Below are positions 1 through 7,176 of a stretch of DNA of 64,000 bases, piece after piece. Position 1 is the stretch's first letter, and each line of letters starts with the position of its first letter. Source of the DNA: Bradyrhizobium sp. KBS0727 (GTDB lineage: Bacteria; Pseudomonadota; Alphaproteobacteria; Rhizobiales; Xanthobacteraceae); NCBI RefSeq assembly GCF_005937885.2, contig NZ_CP042176.1:1917501-1981500 (forward strand), read 5' to 3'. The translations under genes were made by a program, and so were the position numbers. The notes beneath the pieces are model-generated. The model worked only from the letters and a program-made list of their open reading frames with translations, did not search any database and was not told the DNA's origin.

Positions 1-1
1 T

Positions 2-244
2 CCTTTTGATCCGGAAAAGCCGACCGTGACATCCGGAGTTCGGCTTGGAACCGCGGCGGCGACGTCGCGCGGTTTCGGCGTCGCGGAGTTTGAGGTCATT
101 GGCCGCCTGATCGCAACAGTGTTGGATGCCGTCGCAATCTCGAACAGCGGCGCTGCGCCGGGCGTTGAGGAAGCTGCGAAAGGCGAGGTGGCCGCGCTCA
201 CGCAAGCCTTCCCGATCTACGGCTTGCGCCCGTCGGCCCGATAG
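2..244 (+). CDS. glyA: Serine hydroxymethyltransferase, C-terminal end (partial)
   Basis: The frame is open from base 2 and stops with TAG at 242-244, giving the last 80 residues of a longer protein. The segment [17 protein letters not shown] followed by an (A/G)EF-x2-IG helix is the signature of the C-terminal domain of serine hydroxymethyltransferase, the PLP enzyme that converts serine and tetrahydrofolate to glycine and methylene-tetrahydrofolate in the cytoplasm. The PLP lysine lies upstream, outside the window. A GTG at 26 is internal and not the start. The gene converges on the next one, with only 7 bases between the stops. Confidence 0.88.
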   Translation, partial: PFDPEKPTVTSGVRLGTAAATSRGFGVAEFEVIGRLIATVLDAVAISNSGAAPGVEEAAKGEVAALTQAFPIYGLRPSAR

Positions 245-251
245 CGAGCGC

Positions 252-749
252 CTACCCGTCGTCTGGAAACGAAACGTGCAAGGGCGTGTGCGCCGTTGCG
301 GACAAAAATGCAGCAACCCCTTCCGGCGAAAGCGAGGTTGTAAATTGATTGCTCAACGGATGACAGTTGATCAGTGAGGCCTTCAGCAGGGCTTCGTCGA
401 GCACTATTGTCACCCGCTTCTCGGTGTCGTTGACGGCGGCGAGAAGGGACACCGACCCCGGAGTAACGCCAAGGTTCTGCATCAGCGCGTCCGGAGATCC
501 AAAGGATAACCCTCCCTTGGCTCCAATCCGCGACCCAAGCGCCTTGAGATTGATCCGGGTCTCTTCACAGGTAACGACAAGGAAGAAATTTTTCTTGCTG
601 TCCCGAAGAAACAAATTCTTGGTATGAACACCCGGGATATTTCCTCGAAGCTCGCGCGATTCATCGACCGTATGAACGGGGGCGTGCTCGTAGGTCTTGG
701 CTGTGATGCCAAGCCGTTCGAGATAGCTCAGGACTTCTTCGCTTTGCAT
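252..749 (-). CDS. Prolyl-tRNA editing protein (YbaK/ProX family deacylase)
   Basis: A 165-residue single-domain protein of the YbaK/aaRS-associated family, which hydrolyses mischarged aminoacyl-tRNA(Pro) in trans. The sequence shows the family hallmarks: the N-terminal EHAPVHTVDESREL segment, GVHTKNLFLRD with the conserved lysine (Lys44) that contacts the tRNA end, a VVTCEETRINLK strand, GGLSFGSPDALMQNLGVTPGSVS, and a late NCHPLSNQFTT motif. Length matches stand-alone ProX proteins (about 165-170). I chose the ATG at 749 over the upstream in-frame start at 866 because homology begins at this methionine and the 39 extra residues look non-coding. It converges on glyA. YbaK (Cys-tRNA(Pro) specificity) is the main alternative within the family. 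Confidence 0.85.
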   Translation of the reverse strand: MQSEEVLSYLERLGITAKTYEHAPVHTVDESRELRGNIPGVHTKNLFLRDSKKNFFLVVTCEETRINLKALGSRIGAKGGLSFGSPDALMQNLGVTPGSVSLLAAVNDTEKRVTIVLDEALLKASLINCHPLSNQFTTSLSPEGVAAFLSATAHTPLHVSFPDDG

Positions 750-994
750 TATATCCGGGACGCAATTCTGGAAATGAACTGAAGTCCTCCTCCTGGCGTG
801 AGCAATAGTCGTCCGTGATACTAACGTCAAACTGCTTGGTTGTTCAACACACCGCAAAGCAGACAACGGTCACTTCCAGAGACGCGATGGATGGACGCCA
901 CGATTGACGGCAAGCAGCTGGGGTTATGCGATATCCCTCCATTTTTTTGCAAGAGAGGCTTTTGCGGCAGCCTGCGACGTTCGACCGGGCCAAA

Positions 995-1153
995 TCATTT
1001 CAGCTCTTGCAGCAACTTCCGCGCGTCAGCCAGCAACGCCTGAATCCGCTTTCGTTCGGCGATTGCGACCTTTGTGAACAGGCCGTGCTTGCGCGCGTTC
1101 TGGTTTCCCCTTGGTGCGCCGAAAAAGTTCCATGGGACAAGTAAGGCATCGCT
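995..1153 (-). pseudogene. Remnant of small GNQNARKHG-motif protein of the recombinase island
   Basis: The minus strand is open for 52 codons between an in-frame TGA (1154-1156) and TGA at 995-997, with no ATG, GTG or TTG at a sensible place. It reads FFGAPRGNQNARKHGLFT and ends in a charged leucine-rich helix (ALLADARKLLQELK). The GAP-x-GN-x-NA-x-KHG pattern is typical of small proteins found next to large serine recombinases in rhizobial islands. The N terminus appears lost or frameshifted. Function unknown; it lies just downstream of the recombinase on the same strand, so it was probably its operon partner. Confidence 0.45.
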
Positions 1154-1185
1154 TCATAAAATTCCATAACATTCGATAGCCGAAT

Positions 1186-2698
1186 TCAGCCGACCGATCG
1201 ACGCTGCTCCGACCATGACAGGGGCAGCAGTTTGGGGATGTGCTTCAGCTCGATAGTCGCTTCACCGTCAAGAACGGCTTTGGTTAGATCCGGTCTGACG
1301 AACGCCAACCGCAGTCCTTGCCGAATAACTTTAGGATGGAGGTCCGCTGCTGCGGCGAGATCCTCTATGGACGCATGACGCCCGCTAGATAGGTGGTCGA
1401 GCCAGGCATGGGCCCGGACAATTGACTTCAGGAGCTTTTGATCGACCTTGGCCTCCGACGGCGTAAGTACTTGCGCGGCGCCCTTCGGCTTTGGAGTCCA
1501 CGGAATCTCAATCGAGCTTCGTTTTCCATTTGATTGTTTTAACGCCAACCGAATCCACCTGTCCGACACGGCGATCGTTTCGACGTGAGCAAGAACCTTG
1601 TCTTTGGGCAGTTGGAGCTTTTCGGCAAGCGCGGCCTCGACAAGACTTTCGATCTCCGGCGCCGAGACCCGGGTGACGGAACCGGCCGCATGCCTTCGAC
1701 CACGGAGCGCGGTGCTCACGTAGAAACGGTAGCGAACGCCATTTTTGCTGGAAAAACTCGGCCCCATGCGGTTGTCCTTGTCGTCAAAGAGCTTGCCCTG
1801 GAGCAGAGCGCCACTTTCTGAGAATTTGACCTTGCGCTTCACGGTATTGGATTTCAGCAGTTCCTGCGCGCGGTCGAATGTAGAGCGGTCCATGATCGCT
1901 GGATGCTCTCCCTTGAACCATTTGCCGGCGTAATGGGTTTCTCCGATGTAAATACGATTCTTGAGGAAGTGGGCGAGGGGACCATAGGTGAATGGAATAC
2001 CGCCGTTATATTTGGCGACTTTGGTGTTGCGGCGCTTGGTCACAATCTTCCGACGGTCAAGTTCGCCAACGAGCTTGCCGAATGACCCCAGCTCCAGATA
2101 AAGACGAAAAATCGTTCGGACGGTCTCGGCCTCGGATTTGCTGATGACCAGCTTCTTATCCTTGGCCTCGTAGCCGAGTGGGACGGTGCCACCGGTCCAT
2201 TTGCCCTTACGGCGGCTCGCGGCGACTTTGTCTCGAACCCGCTCGGCTGAAAGCTCCCGCTCGAATTGGGCAAATGAGAGTAGGACGTTCAGGGTCAACC
2301 GACCCATTGATGTGGTGGTGTTGAACTGTTGGGTGACGGCGACAAACGAGACGGATTTGGCGTCAAAGGCCTCAACCAGCTTTGCAAAGTCAGCGAGCGA
2401 GCGGGTGAGGCGGTCGATCTTGTACCACGATCACGTCGACCTTGTCGGATTCGATGTCGGCTAGAAGCCTCTTCAAAGCGGGGCGGTCGAGGTTGCCGCC
2501 CGAGAATGCGGGGTCGTTGTATTGCTGGGGAAGGGCCTTCCATCCCTGAAAAGCCTGGCTCTTGATATAGGCCTCACAGGCCTCTCTCTGGGCGTCCAGC
2601 GAGTTGAACTCCTGGTCGAGACCATGTTCGGTAGATTTGCGGGTGTAGATGGCACACCGGAGTGTTTTGGAGGAGTCATTTGCCAAGGTCGTCTCCAT
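1186..2698 (-). pseudogene. Large serine recombinase, frameshifted
   Basis: Two reading frames together encode one large serine recombinase of about 503 residues. Frame one (ATG at 2698) has the resolvase N terminus with [13 protein letters not shown] (nucleophile Ser22), the [14 protein letters not shown] helix and FSGGNLDRP. Near 2425 the reading frame breaks: the expected [18 protein letters not shown] follows in a second frame that runs to the stop at 1186 and holds the rest of the catalytic domain (QFNTTTSMGRL, LLSFAQFERE), a Recombinase domain and a C-terminal region starting LLQGKLFDDKDNRMGPS. The total of 1513 bases is one more than a multiple of three, fitting a single extra base. 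It overlaps the DUF2924 remnant by 23 bases. Probably inactive, unless the shift is a sequencing error. Confidence 0.85.
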
Positions 2699-3086
2699 TT
2701 TCAGACTGCGACGGCCTCAATCCAAAGAATCGAGGACCATTCCATCTCGTCCCGGTGATTTTGGTGGCGATCTCCGAGAGGGTATCGAAGGTTTTGCCGT
2801 CATAGCCGAACCCGCTTTGGAGCACCGCGACACGATAGGTCTTTCGATTCCAAGTCCGCACCAGCTCGGCACCGGGCTTGATGCGCCGGGGCGATTCTAG
2901 GCGCCCATTGGGTTTGGCTACTGCAGACTTCACAAGCTGCTCCAAAAGCCGCCGAGTGGCGGCCGGAAGGCCGCCATAGGCCTTTTCCTGGATGCGTTGG
3001 GCTATGCTGCGGCGGAGTTTCCGCGGATCATCGGAGCACCATACGCTCTCCCAGCGCCTCTTGGAATGGCAGGCCGCTTCGAGCTG
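2676..3086 (-). pseudogene. DUF2924 protein remnant (recombinase partner)
   Basis: The C-terminal half reads KPGAELVRTWNRKTYRVAVL, GFGYDGKTFDTLSEIATKITGTRWNGPRFFGL, which is the DUF2924 signature. The open frame continues upstream past the only start codon (TTG at 2945) through RRWESVW, LRRSIAQRIQEKAYGGLPAATRRLLEQL, which matches the N-terminal half of the family, up to a TAG at 3087-3089. No start codon exists in that upstream part, so the gene has lost its beginning. DUF2924 genes usually sit directly upstream of a large serine recombinase, as here. The same TAG is the stop of the VOC gene that lies next on this strand, so this is the junction between the island and the neighbouring gene. 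Confidence 0.7.
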
Positions 3087-3455
3087 CTATTGGAGGGAAA
3101 CCGGGAGCAAAGGCCGAGCGAAACTGAGTTCGTGGCCATCGGGGTCAATTAGGTGGAAGAAGCGCTCACCCCATTCGGCATCGCGGGGCACGGAAGCTGG
3201 CTGGTATCCTGCTGCGAGCGCGCGGTCGTAAAGTGCGTCAACATCGGCAACGTAGAAGATTATCCGCCCCCACCAGGACCAGCGCCGCCCGGCAGGCTGG
3301 GCGATGAGATTGAGATAGCTCGTCCCTGCTCGAAAGCTGGTGAATGAAGACTCTTCGCCGCCATGCAGGACCTCAAACCCTAGCGCGCGGTAGAATCGGA
3401 CGGCTCGTGGCATTTCGTGGGTGCCCAGTGTGACCGCGCTAATCCCCTCGATCAT
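3087..3455 (-). CDS. VOC/glyoxalase-fold protein
   Basis: A 122-residue single-domain vicinal oxygen chelate protein. It opens with the typical IEGISAVTLGTHEMPRAVRFY strand-helix, contains GFEVLHGGEES and SFRAGTSYLNLI, and ends with ERFFHLIDPDGHELSFARPL, the metal-ligand-bearing last strand of the fold. Such proteins include glyoxalases, antibiotic-binding proteins and ring-cleavage enzymes; the substrate cannot be told. The ATG at 3455 begins exactly at the first strand of the fold. The stop codon abuts the DUF2924 remnant, suggesting that the island came in at or near the 3' end of this gene without removing its last strand. Confidence 0.75.
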   Translation of the reverse strand: MIEGISAVTLGTHEMPRAVRFYRALGFEVLHGGEESSFTSFRAGTSYLNLIAQPAGRRWSWWGRIIFYVADVDALYDRALAAGYQPASVPRDAEWGERFFHLIDPDGHELSFARPLLPVSLQ

Positions 3456-3714
3456 GGATGGAACGCTCCCGTTTGATTTCCCTGCGCCGTTGCCACCGGC
3501 CCCAGACTGGCAATTGGCGGCGGACGCTCACCGCATCGGGTGGGAGCTTCCGGTTTCGCAATTTCCGCGAGGCGCTTACCTTCCTTCCAAATATCTGCGA
3601 ATTAACTCGTGTTTGAGACCCCTCGCGGCGCATAATCAAACAATCACCGCTCCGCCTCCTAGGCATTACCGGTGACAGAGAGTGTTGCGCTCCCGCCGGT
3701 TCGAGGGAAGCATC

Positions 3715-3963
3715 ATGCCCCAATCTCAACGCTTGCCGTCCGTCATTCCATTCGCTGCAATTGAGCGCCCCGCCTGTCCAAACTGCAAGGCCCGTATGAT
3801 GCTCGTCAGCATCGAGCCAGTACGCGTCCGGGGCGTCGACTTGCATACGTTTGAATGCGCTGTCTGCAATCAGGTACTTACGACCTTTGCCGCGTTTGAA
3901 GACCCCATGAAGTCCAAGTCCCTTGGACGCTGGCTTCAAGGCGATTTGCACCCACGGCAGTAA
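3715..3963 (+). CDS. Small zinc-ribbon protein of unknown function
   Basis: An 82-residue protein with two CxxC pairs, CPNC (Cys21, Cys24) and CAVC (Cys48, Cys51), around a short beta region (MMLVSIEPVRVRGVDLHTFEC), so a zinc ribbon is likely. I chose ATG 3715 rather than the in-frame upstream start at 3682 because GAGGGAA lies seven bases before it. Proteins of this shape are common in Bradyrhizobium and have no assigned role. A GC-rich hairpin with 7-bp arms (3967-3973 and 3980-3986) follows the stop at once but has no T-tract. A longer minus-strand frame over the same bases is considered a shadow. Confidence 0.6.
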   Translation: MPQSQRLPSVIPFAAIERPACPNCKARMMLVSIEPVRVRGVDLHTFECAVCNQVLTTFAAFEDPMKSKSLGRWLQGDLHPRQ

Positions 3964-4129
3964 GGCCCGCCGGCGTGAACCGGCGGATCGGGACTAGCTC
4001 GCGCCCTTGTTGTCTCCGGCTGGCTACCGTAGGCGTCTCGGAGCCACAGGGCTCAAGGGGCCGTCCGCGCTAAACGCGCGCAAGCCGCCGGGCTTCCCCA
4101 GCGGCTCAAGCGTTGCGTAGCGATGTGGT

Positions 4130-4180
4130 GCGACGCGCAGCGTCGCGTGGCGGAACGTTGCGATGCGCCGAGGCGCATCG
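4130..4180. repeat. Cluster of two perfect GC-rich palindromes (REP-like)
   Basis: Positions 4130-4146 form GCGACGC-3-GCGTCGC and positions 4161-4180 form CGATGCGCC-2-CGATGCGCC inverted (second arm GGCGCATCG). Both arms are perfect. Palindromic units like these resemble REP-type extragenic repeats; whether they recur in this genome cannot be judged from one window, although a related CGCGTCGC / GCGACGCG palindrome occurs at 28099-28114. Confidence 0.5.
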
Positions 4181-4285
4181 CGTTGCCTACCGTGATGTCG
4201 ATAAGTCCTACGCGTCTCATCGACGACCCTAACGTGGTGCAGTCGCGAGGTGACTTCAAGACAGCGTTGCTGCCATAAAACGTGC

Positions 4286-4317
4286 GCCATCTGTTTATGA
4301 TGCCATCTCTTTATGAT
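4286..4317. repeat. Tandem 16-bp direct repeat
   Basis: Two adjacent copies of GCCATCTSTTTATGAT (4286-4301 and 4302-4317) differ at one base only. Short tandem copies of this kind are seen at the ends of some insertion sequences, where the transposase binds, but no matching transposase lies beside it. Origin unresolved. Confidence 0.45.
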
Positions 4318-4389
4318 CGTGCCTAAGAAGACCGCAACTGCCTGGTCCCCGTCGCTGCAATGCTCTGTAGGACCGATACGGCGGTCTGC

Positions 4390-4658
4390 GGTCGTTTCTG
4401 TGTGAAACGATGTGGTCCCTCACGTCGCCACATGAACGACGCAGCTAGCGGTCCCAAAAAAATCGTTCGTTAGTTAAAAAAGACTTTTCAACACTATCGG
4501 CACTTTTCGGAGTTGGTAACTGCGTCTCGCGATGTCCGTTCATCGGCCGATATTGTTGCAAAAGTCTTTTTGGGGTGGCGAACAAAAATCCTTAGAGCCA
4601 CTGAGGCGTTTTACCCGCCGCGGCGTGAGGGACCATATCGTTTCATCCAGAATCGATC
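4390..4658. mobile_element. Large imperfect palindrome, MITE-like
   Basis: The outer 35 bases at each end (4390-4424 and 4624-4658) are inverted copies matching at 30 of 35 positions; the best part is 22 bases (4403-4424 against 4624-4645) with one mismatch. Inner arms continue the symmetry: AAAAAGACTTTT near 4480 with AAAAGTCTTTTT near 4558, and TATCGGC near 4498 with its complement near 4541. The whole 269 bases can fold on itself. Size, lack of a coding gene and terminal inverted repeats fit a miniature inverted-repeat element; a clear target-site duplication was not found. Confidence 0.55.
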
Positions 4659-4829
4659 ACGGGTCTCAGTAGTGGCGCTGAAGAACGATGCAGCAGCAGA
4701 GAAGTCCAAAGATCAGCTCTTGCGAGATTTTTGCGGTCATTCGATTTTCGACTTTTGCGACAAAATCGGCACAAAGCAGACTTTGCATTCGGTTTTTTGC
4801 CGTGTAATTGGGTGCTGTCGCCTGTCGCC

Positions 4830-4872
4830 GCCAATTAGGGAAGTCACGATTTGAGCCAGTTAGAAATGTCAC
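4830..4872. repeat. Imperfect direct repeat at the end of the ISNCY-type element
   Basis: GCCAATTAGGGAAGTCAC at 4830-4847 and GCCAGTTAGAAATGTCAC at 4855-4872 match at 14 of 18 positions and repeat with a 25-bp step. They lie about 110 bases beyond the transposase stop codon. Repeated 18-mers of this type are a plausible transposase-binding end of the insertion sequence; the matching other end has been lost with the N-terminal part of the transposase. Confidence 0.45.
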
Positions 4873-5924
4873 TCGGGTGGGGGTAGGTTAGCCGCCTTTC
4901 CTTTGGTTGGGGTTGAGTTTTGTTGGCTCGAGAGGGCGCGCGTGAAGCCTTCAGATAGCGTAGCGCGCCGCCCGGGCGCTATCTATCCGACCTTGAACAT
5001 GTGGTTCTTTTGACCTCGTCGCCGCGGCGCCTTGGCGGAACGGGACATGTCGAGTTCCTTCTGCTGCTCGGCGATATAGGCCAGGATCGGCCCTAGTCGT
5101 TTGTTCTCGACGAGGGCGGCCTGGTTGACCTGCGGGCGCTTGTCGAAAGTGCGGTAGGGTAGATCGACGCCGTTGTAGCGGATCGCCAGCCGCCCATCAG
5201 GGTAGTCAATCACGGTGACCCGCTTGCGCGCCAGCGACCGTGCGATCTTGGTTGGCTCGAGAATGAAGAGCACCTGGTCATACTGCAGCGTCAGGTTCAC
5301 CGAGACCGAGCGCTCTTCCTTCCAGGCGAAAGCATCATCGATATCTTCATGACTGGCGAGCGGCCGATGCAGGTCGCGATCCTCTAACGGCGCTTTGCCA
5401 AAGCGCGCATTGTACTTCTCCATGAACGCCGGCAGGAATGCGTTGCCGGCCTCAATCGTATCGATGCCGCTTAATCGCATCTCCTTGACCAACCGGTCCT
5501 GCAGCGTGCCATTGGCCCGTTCGACACGGCCCTTGGCCTGCGAGGAGTTGGCGCAGATGATGTCGATATTGAGCGCATGCAAAGCCCGTCCGAACTGGGT
5601 CATGCCATCGCCGCGGACCGCATCCTTCTTGTTGACCCGGAACACGCCGTGCTTGTCCGAATAGAACGCCACCGGCTTGCCGTAACGTTCTAGATAGGCT
5701 CGGGTCGCCGCAAAATAGTCGAAGGTGTTCTCGCTCTCGACAAACTGCAGATGCATCAGTCGGCTGGTGGCGTCGTCAATGTAGACGAGCAGGGTGCATT
5801 GCGGTCCGCGGCCCTCGAACCACCAGTGCTCCGACCCGTCAATCTGGATCAGCTCGCCACAACAATCCCGCCGGTACCGCGGCTGGTGAACAGCCTTCAA
5901 TCGCGCTCGGCGGTCCTTCCACAA
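4830..5924 (-). mobile_element. Truncated ISNCY-type insertion sequence
   Basis: This span covers the presumed IS end (direct repeats 4830-4872), about 110 non-coding bases, and the part of the 4983-6311 reading frame that encodes transposase (from about residue 130 to the end). The N-terminal DNA-binding part of the transposase, expected to be roughly 130-150 residues, and the other IS end are missing. The boundary with the substrate-binding-protein sequence lies near 5924. The element was most likely deleted on one side after insertion. Confidence 0.65.
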
Positions 5925-6311
5925 CGAGCTCGCGCCCGGGCCGGAGAGCAGGGCAATCTTGTTGCGTTCCTTGACCATGCTGTGGACCGCAATGGCAATG
6001 CCCGAATTCGGAATGTCGGCCACGGCGTCCACCTTGCCATTGTCGAACCAGTTCCGGGCGATCTGCACGCCGACGTCGGTCTTCATCTGGTGGTCGGCGC
6101 TGATGATCTGGATAGGCTTGCCGAGAACGGTGGGCCCGAATTCTTCCACCGCCATTTTCGCGGCTTCGACTGAACCCGGCCCGCTAGTGTCGCGACCCCA
6201 GCTCGAGAGATCGGTCAGGACGCCAATACGGACAACATCATCCGAGATCTGTGCCGAGGCGGCCGATATGCTCGTTGCAAGGATGGCGCCGGCCAGGATG
6301 TAGCTCTTCAA
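4983..6311 (-). CDS. In-frame fusion: ABC substrate-binding protein start + transposase catalytic domain
   Basis: The 442-residue frame is a chimera. Residues 1-129 are the start of a branched-chain-amino-acid-type (LivJ-like) periplasmic binding protein: signal peptide with cleavage after SAASA, then VRIGVLTDLSSWGRDTSGPG and a KPIQIISADHQMKTDVGV segment. From about residue 130 (LWKDRRARLKAVHQPRYRR) the sequence is an ISNCY/rve-type transposase with a complete-looking DDE set: Asp158 (IQIDGSEHW), Asp219 (AFYSDKHGVF) and Glu264 (GRVERANGT), followed by the usual C-terminal beta domain. The signal peptide would send the product to the periplasm, so a working transposase or binding protein is unlikely. 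The gene sits downstream of an enoyl-CoA hydratase gene, where an operon-linked binding protein must once have been. Confidence 0.8.
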   Translation of the reverse strand: MKSYILAGAILATSISAASAQISDDVVRIGVLTDLSSWGRDTSGPGSVEAAKMAVEEFGPTVLGKPIQIISADHQMKTDVGVQIARNWFDNGKVDAVADIPNSGIAIAVHSMVKERNKIALLSGPGASSLWKDRRARLKAVHQPRYRRDCCGELIQIDGSEHWWFEGRGPQCTLLVYIDDATSRLMHLQFVESENTFDYFAATRAYLERYGKPVAFYSDKHGVFRVNKKDAVRGDGMTQFGRALHALNIDIICANSSQAKGRVERANGTLQDRLVKEMRLSGIDTIEAGNAFLPAFMEKYNARFGKAPLEDRDLHRPLASHEDIDDAFAWKEERSVSVNLTLQYDQVLFILEPTKIARSLARKRVTVIDYPDGRLAIRYNGVDLPYRTFDKRPQVNQAALVENKRLGPILAYIAEQQKELDMSRSAKAPRRRGQKNHMFKVG

Positions 6312-6367
6312 GTTTCTCTCCCCGCTTTTTGCTTTTTATTGCGGCTCGCAGCCGCTGTTGGTTACAG

Positions 6368-7135
6368 TTACTTCTCGCCGAACCGTGGTTTGCGTTTCTC
6401 GAGAAAGGCATTGATCCCCTCGCGCGCATCCGCGTGCATCAGCAGGAACGGAAAGCCGTCGATTGCATGACGCATCTCGTCGCTACCGAGCCCACGGTTG
6501 TAGAACGACTTCGCCATCTCCACCGCGAGGCGCGGTTGCGCGGATATGCGATCCGCAAATGCAAGCGCCTCCCGAATGAGGATGTCGTCGGACACCACGC
6601 GTAAGGCGATACCGAGGCGGCATGCTTCGGCGGCACTGAGGGGATCGCCGAGGATGCTCATTTCCTTGGCCTTCGCCCGTCCGACGATGTCCTGCAACCG
6701 CACGATGGCAAATCCGGGCAGCAGTCCCAGCTTGATCTCCGGCACCGCGAAACGCGCGCTCTCGGCAGCGATGATGAAATCAGATGCGATCGCGAGCTCA
6801 AACCCGCCGCCATAGGCAATCCCGTTGACGGCCGCGATCACGGGCTTGCGCGTCCGTTCCGGCGCCGACAGGACTTCCATCGCGGCTACAAAGAACGCGC
6901 GTGCCTTTTCCGGCTCGAAGTCGAAGTTGCCGATGTCGGCGCCGGCGCAGAACGCCTTTCCGCCGCTGCCTGTCAGGATAATGGCGCGAATGGCCTCGTC
7001 TTCATCGGCGCGCTTCAAGCCGTCGACGATTCCTGCGCGAATGCCGATCGTCAGGGCGTTCAGCTTGTCCGGCTCGTCGAGCGTCAGGATCGCAACGCTG
7101 CCCCGGACCTCGTAATTGACGCTTCCCAACCGCAT
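6368..7135 (-). CDS. Enoyl-CoA hydratase/isomerase family protein
   Basis: A 255-residue crotonase-fold protein. The oxyanion-hole segments FCAGADI (62-68) and GIAYGGGFELA (105-115) are present, and both acidic positions of a true hydratase are kept: Glu133 in FAVPEIKLGLLPG and Glu158 in GRAKAKEMSILG. Hydration of a trans-2-enoyl-CoA is therefore chemically plausible. It lies just downstream of the biotin-dependent carboxylase genes on the same strand; in leucine and acyclic-terpene breakdown a hydratase acts directly after the carboxylase (methylglutaconyl-type hydratase), and the same order may apply here. The ATG at 7135 fits the family start. Confidence 0.85.
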   Translation of the reverse strand: MRLGSVNYEVRGSVAILTLDEPDKLNALTIGIRAGIVDGLKRADEDEAIRAIILTGSGGKAFCAGADIGNFDFEPEKARAFFVAAMEVLSAPERTRKPVIAAVNGIAYGGGFELAIASDFIIAAESARFAVPEIKLGLLPGFAIVRLQDIVGRAKAKEMSILGDPLSAAEACRLGIALRVVSDDILIREALAFADRISAQPRLAVEMAKSFYNRGLGSDEMRHAIDGFPFLLMHADAREGINAFLEKRKPRFGEK

Positions 7136-7176
7136 GACTTACTCCCTTGCATCACCCGTCGTTCAAGGCGGCAGCC

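Larger units (their letters stand above)
3964..4389. other. Gene-free, repeat-rich stretch
   Basis: No convincing gene is seen. The stretch holds the hairpin 3967-3986 (CCGCCGG / CCGGCGG), the cluster of palindromes at 4130-4180 and the tandem 16-mer at 4286-4317, listed separately. The short minus-strand frames here have no recognisable protein features. Together with 4390-4982 this is over 1 kb of sequence without a normal gene, next to an IS remnant, and looks like a landing zone for repeats. Confidence 0.5.

Noticed and set aside
3439..3951. 170-codon minus-strand frame over the zinc-ribbon gene
   Set aside because: The plus-strand protein has paired CxxC motifs and a good ribosome-binding site; the minus frame has neither.
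4513..4854. Plus-strand 113-codon frame in the repeat region
   Set aside because: It runs through the MITE-like palindrome and the IS end, without a ribosome-binding site or any family feature.
1186..4982. Phage or defence island
   Set aside because: Apart from recombinase, DUF2924 and an IS fragment there are no capsid, terminase, restriction, toxin-antitoxin or nuclease genes.
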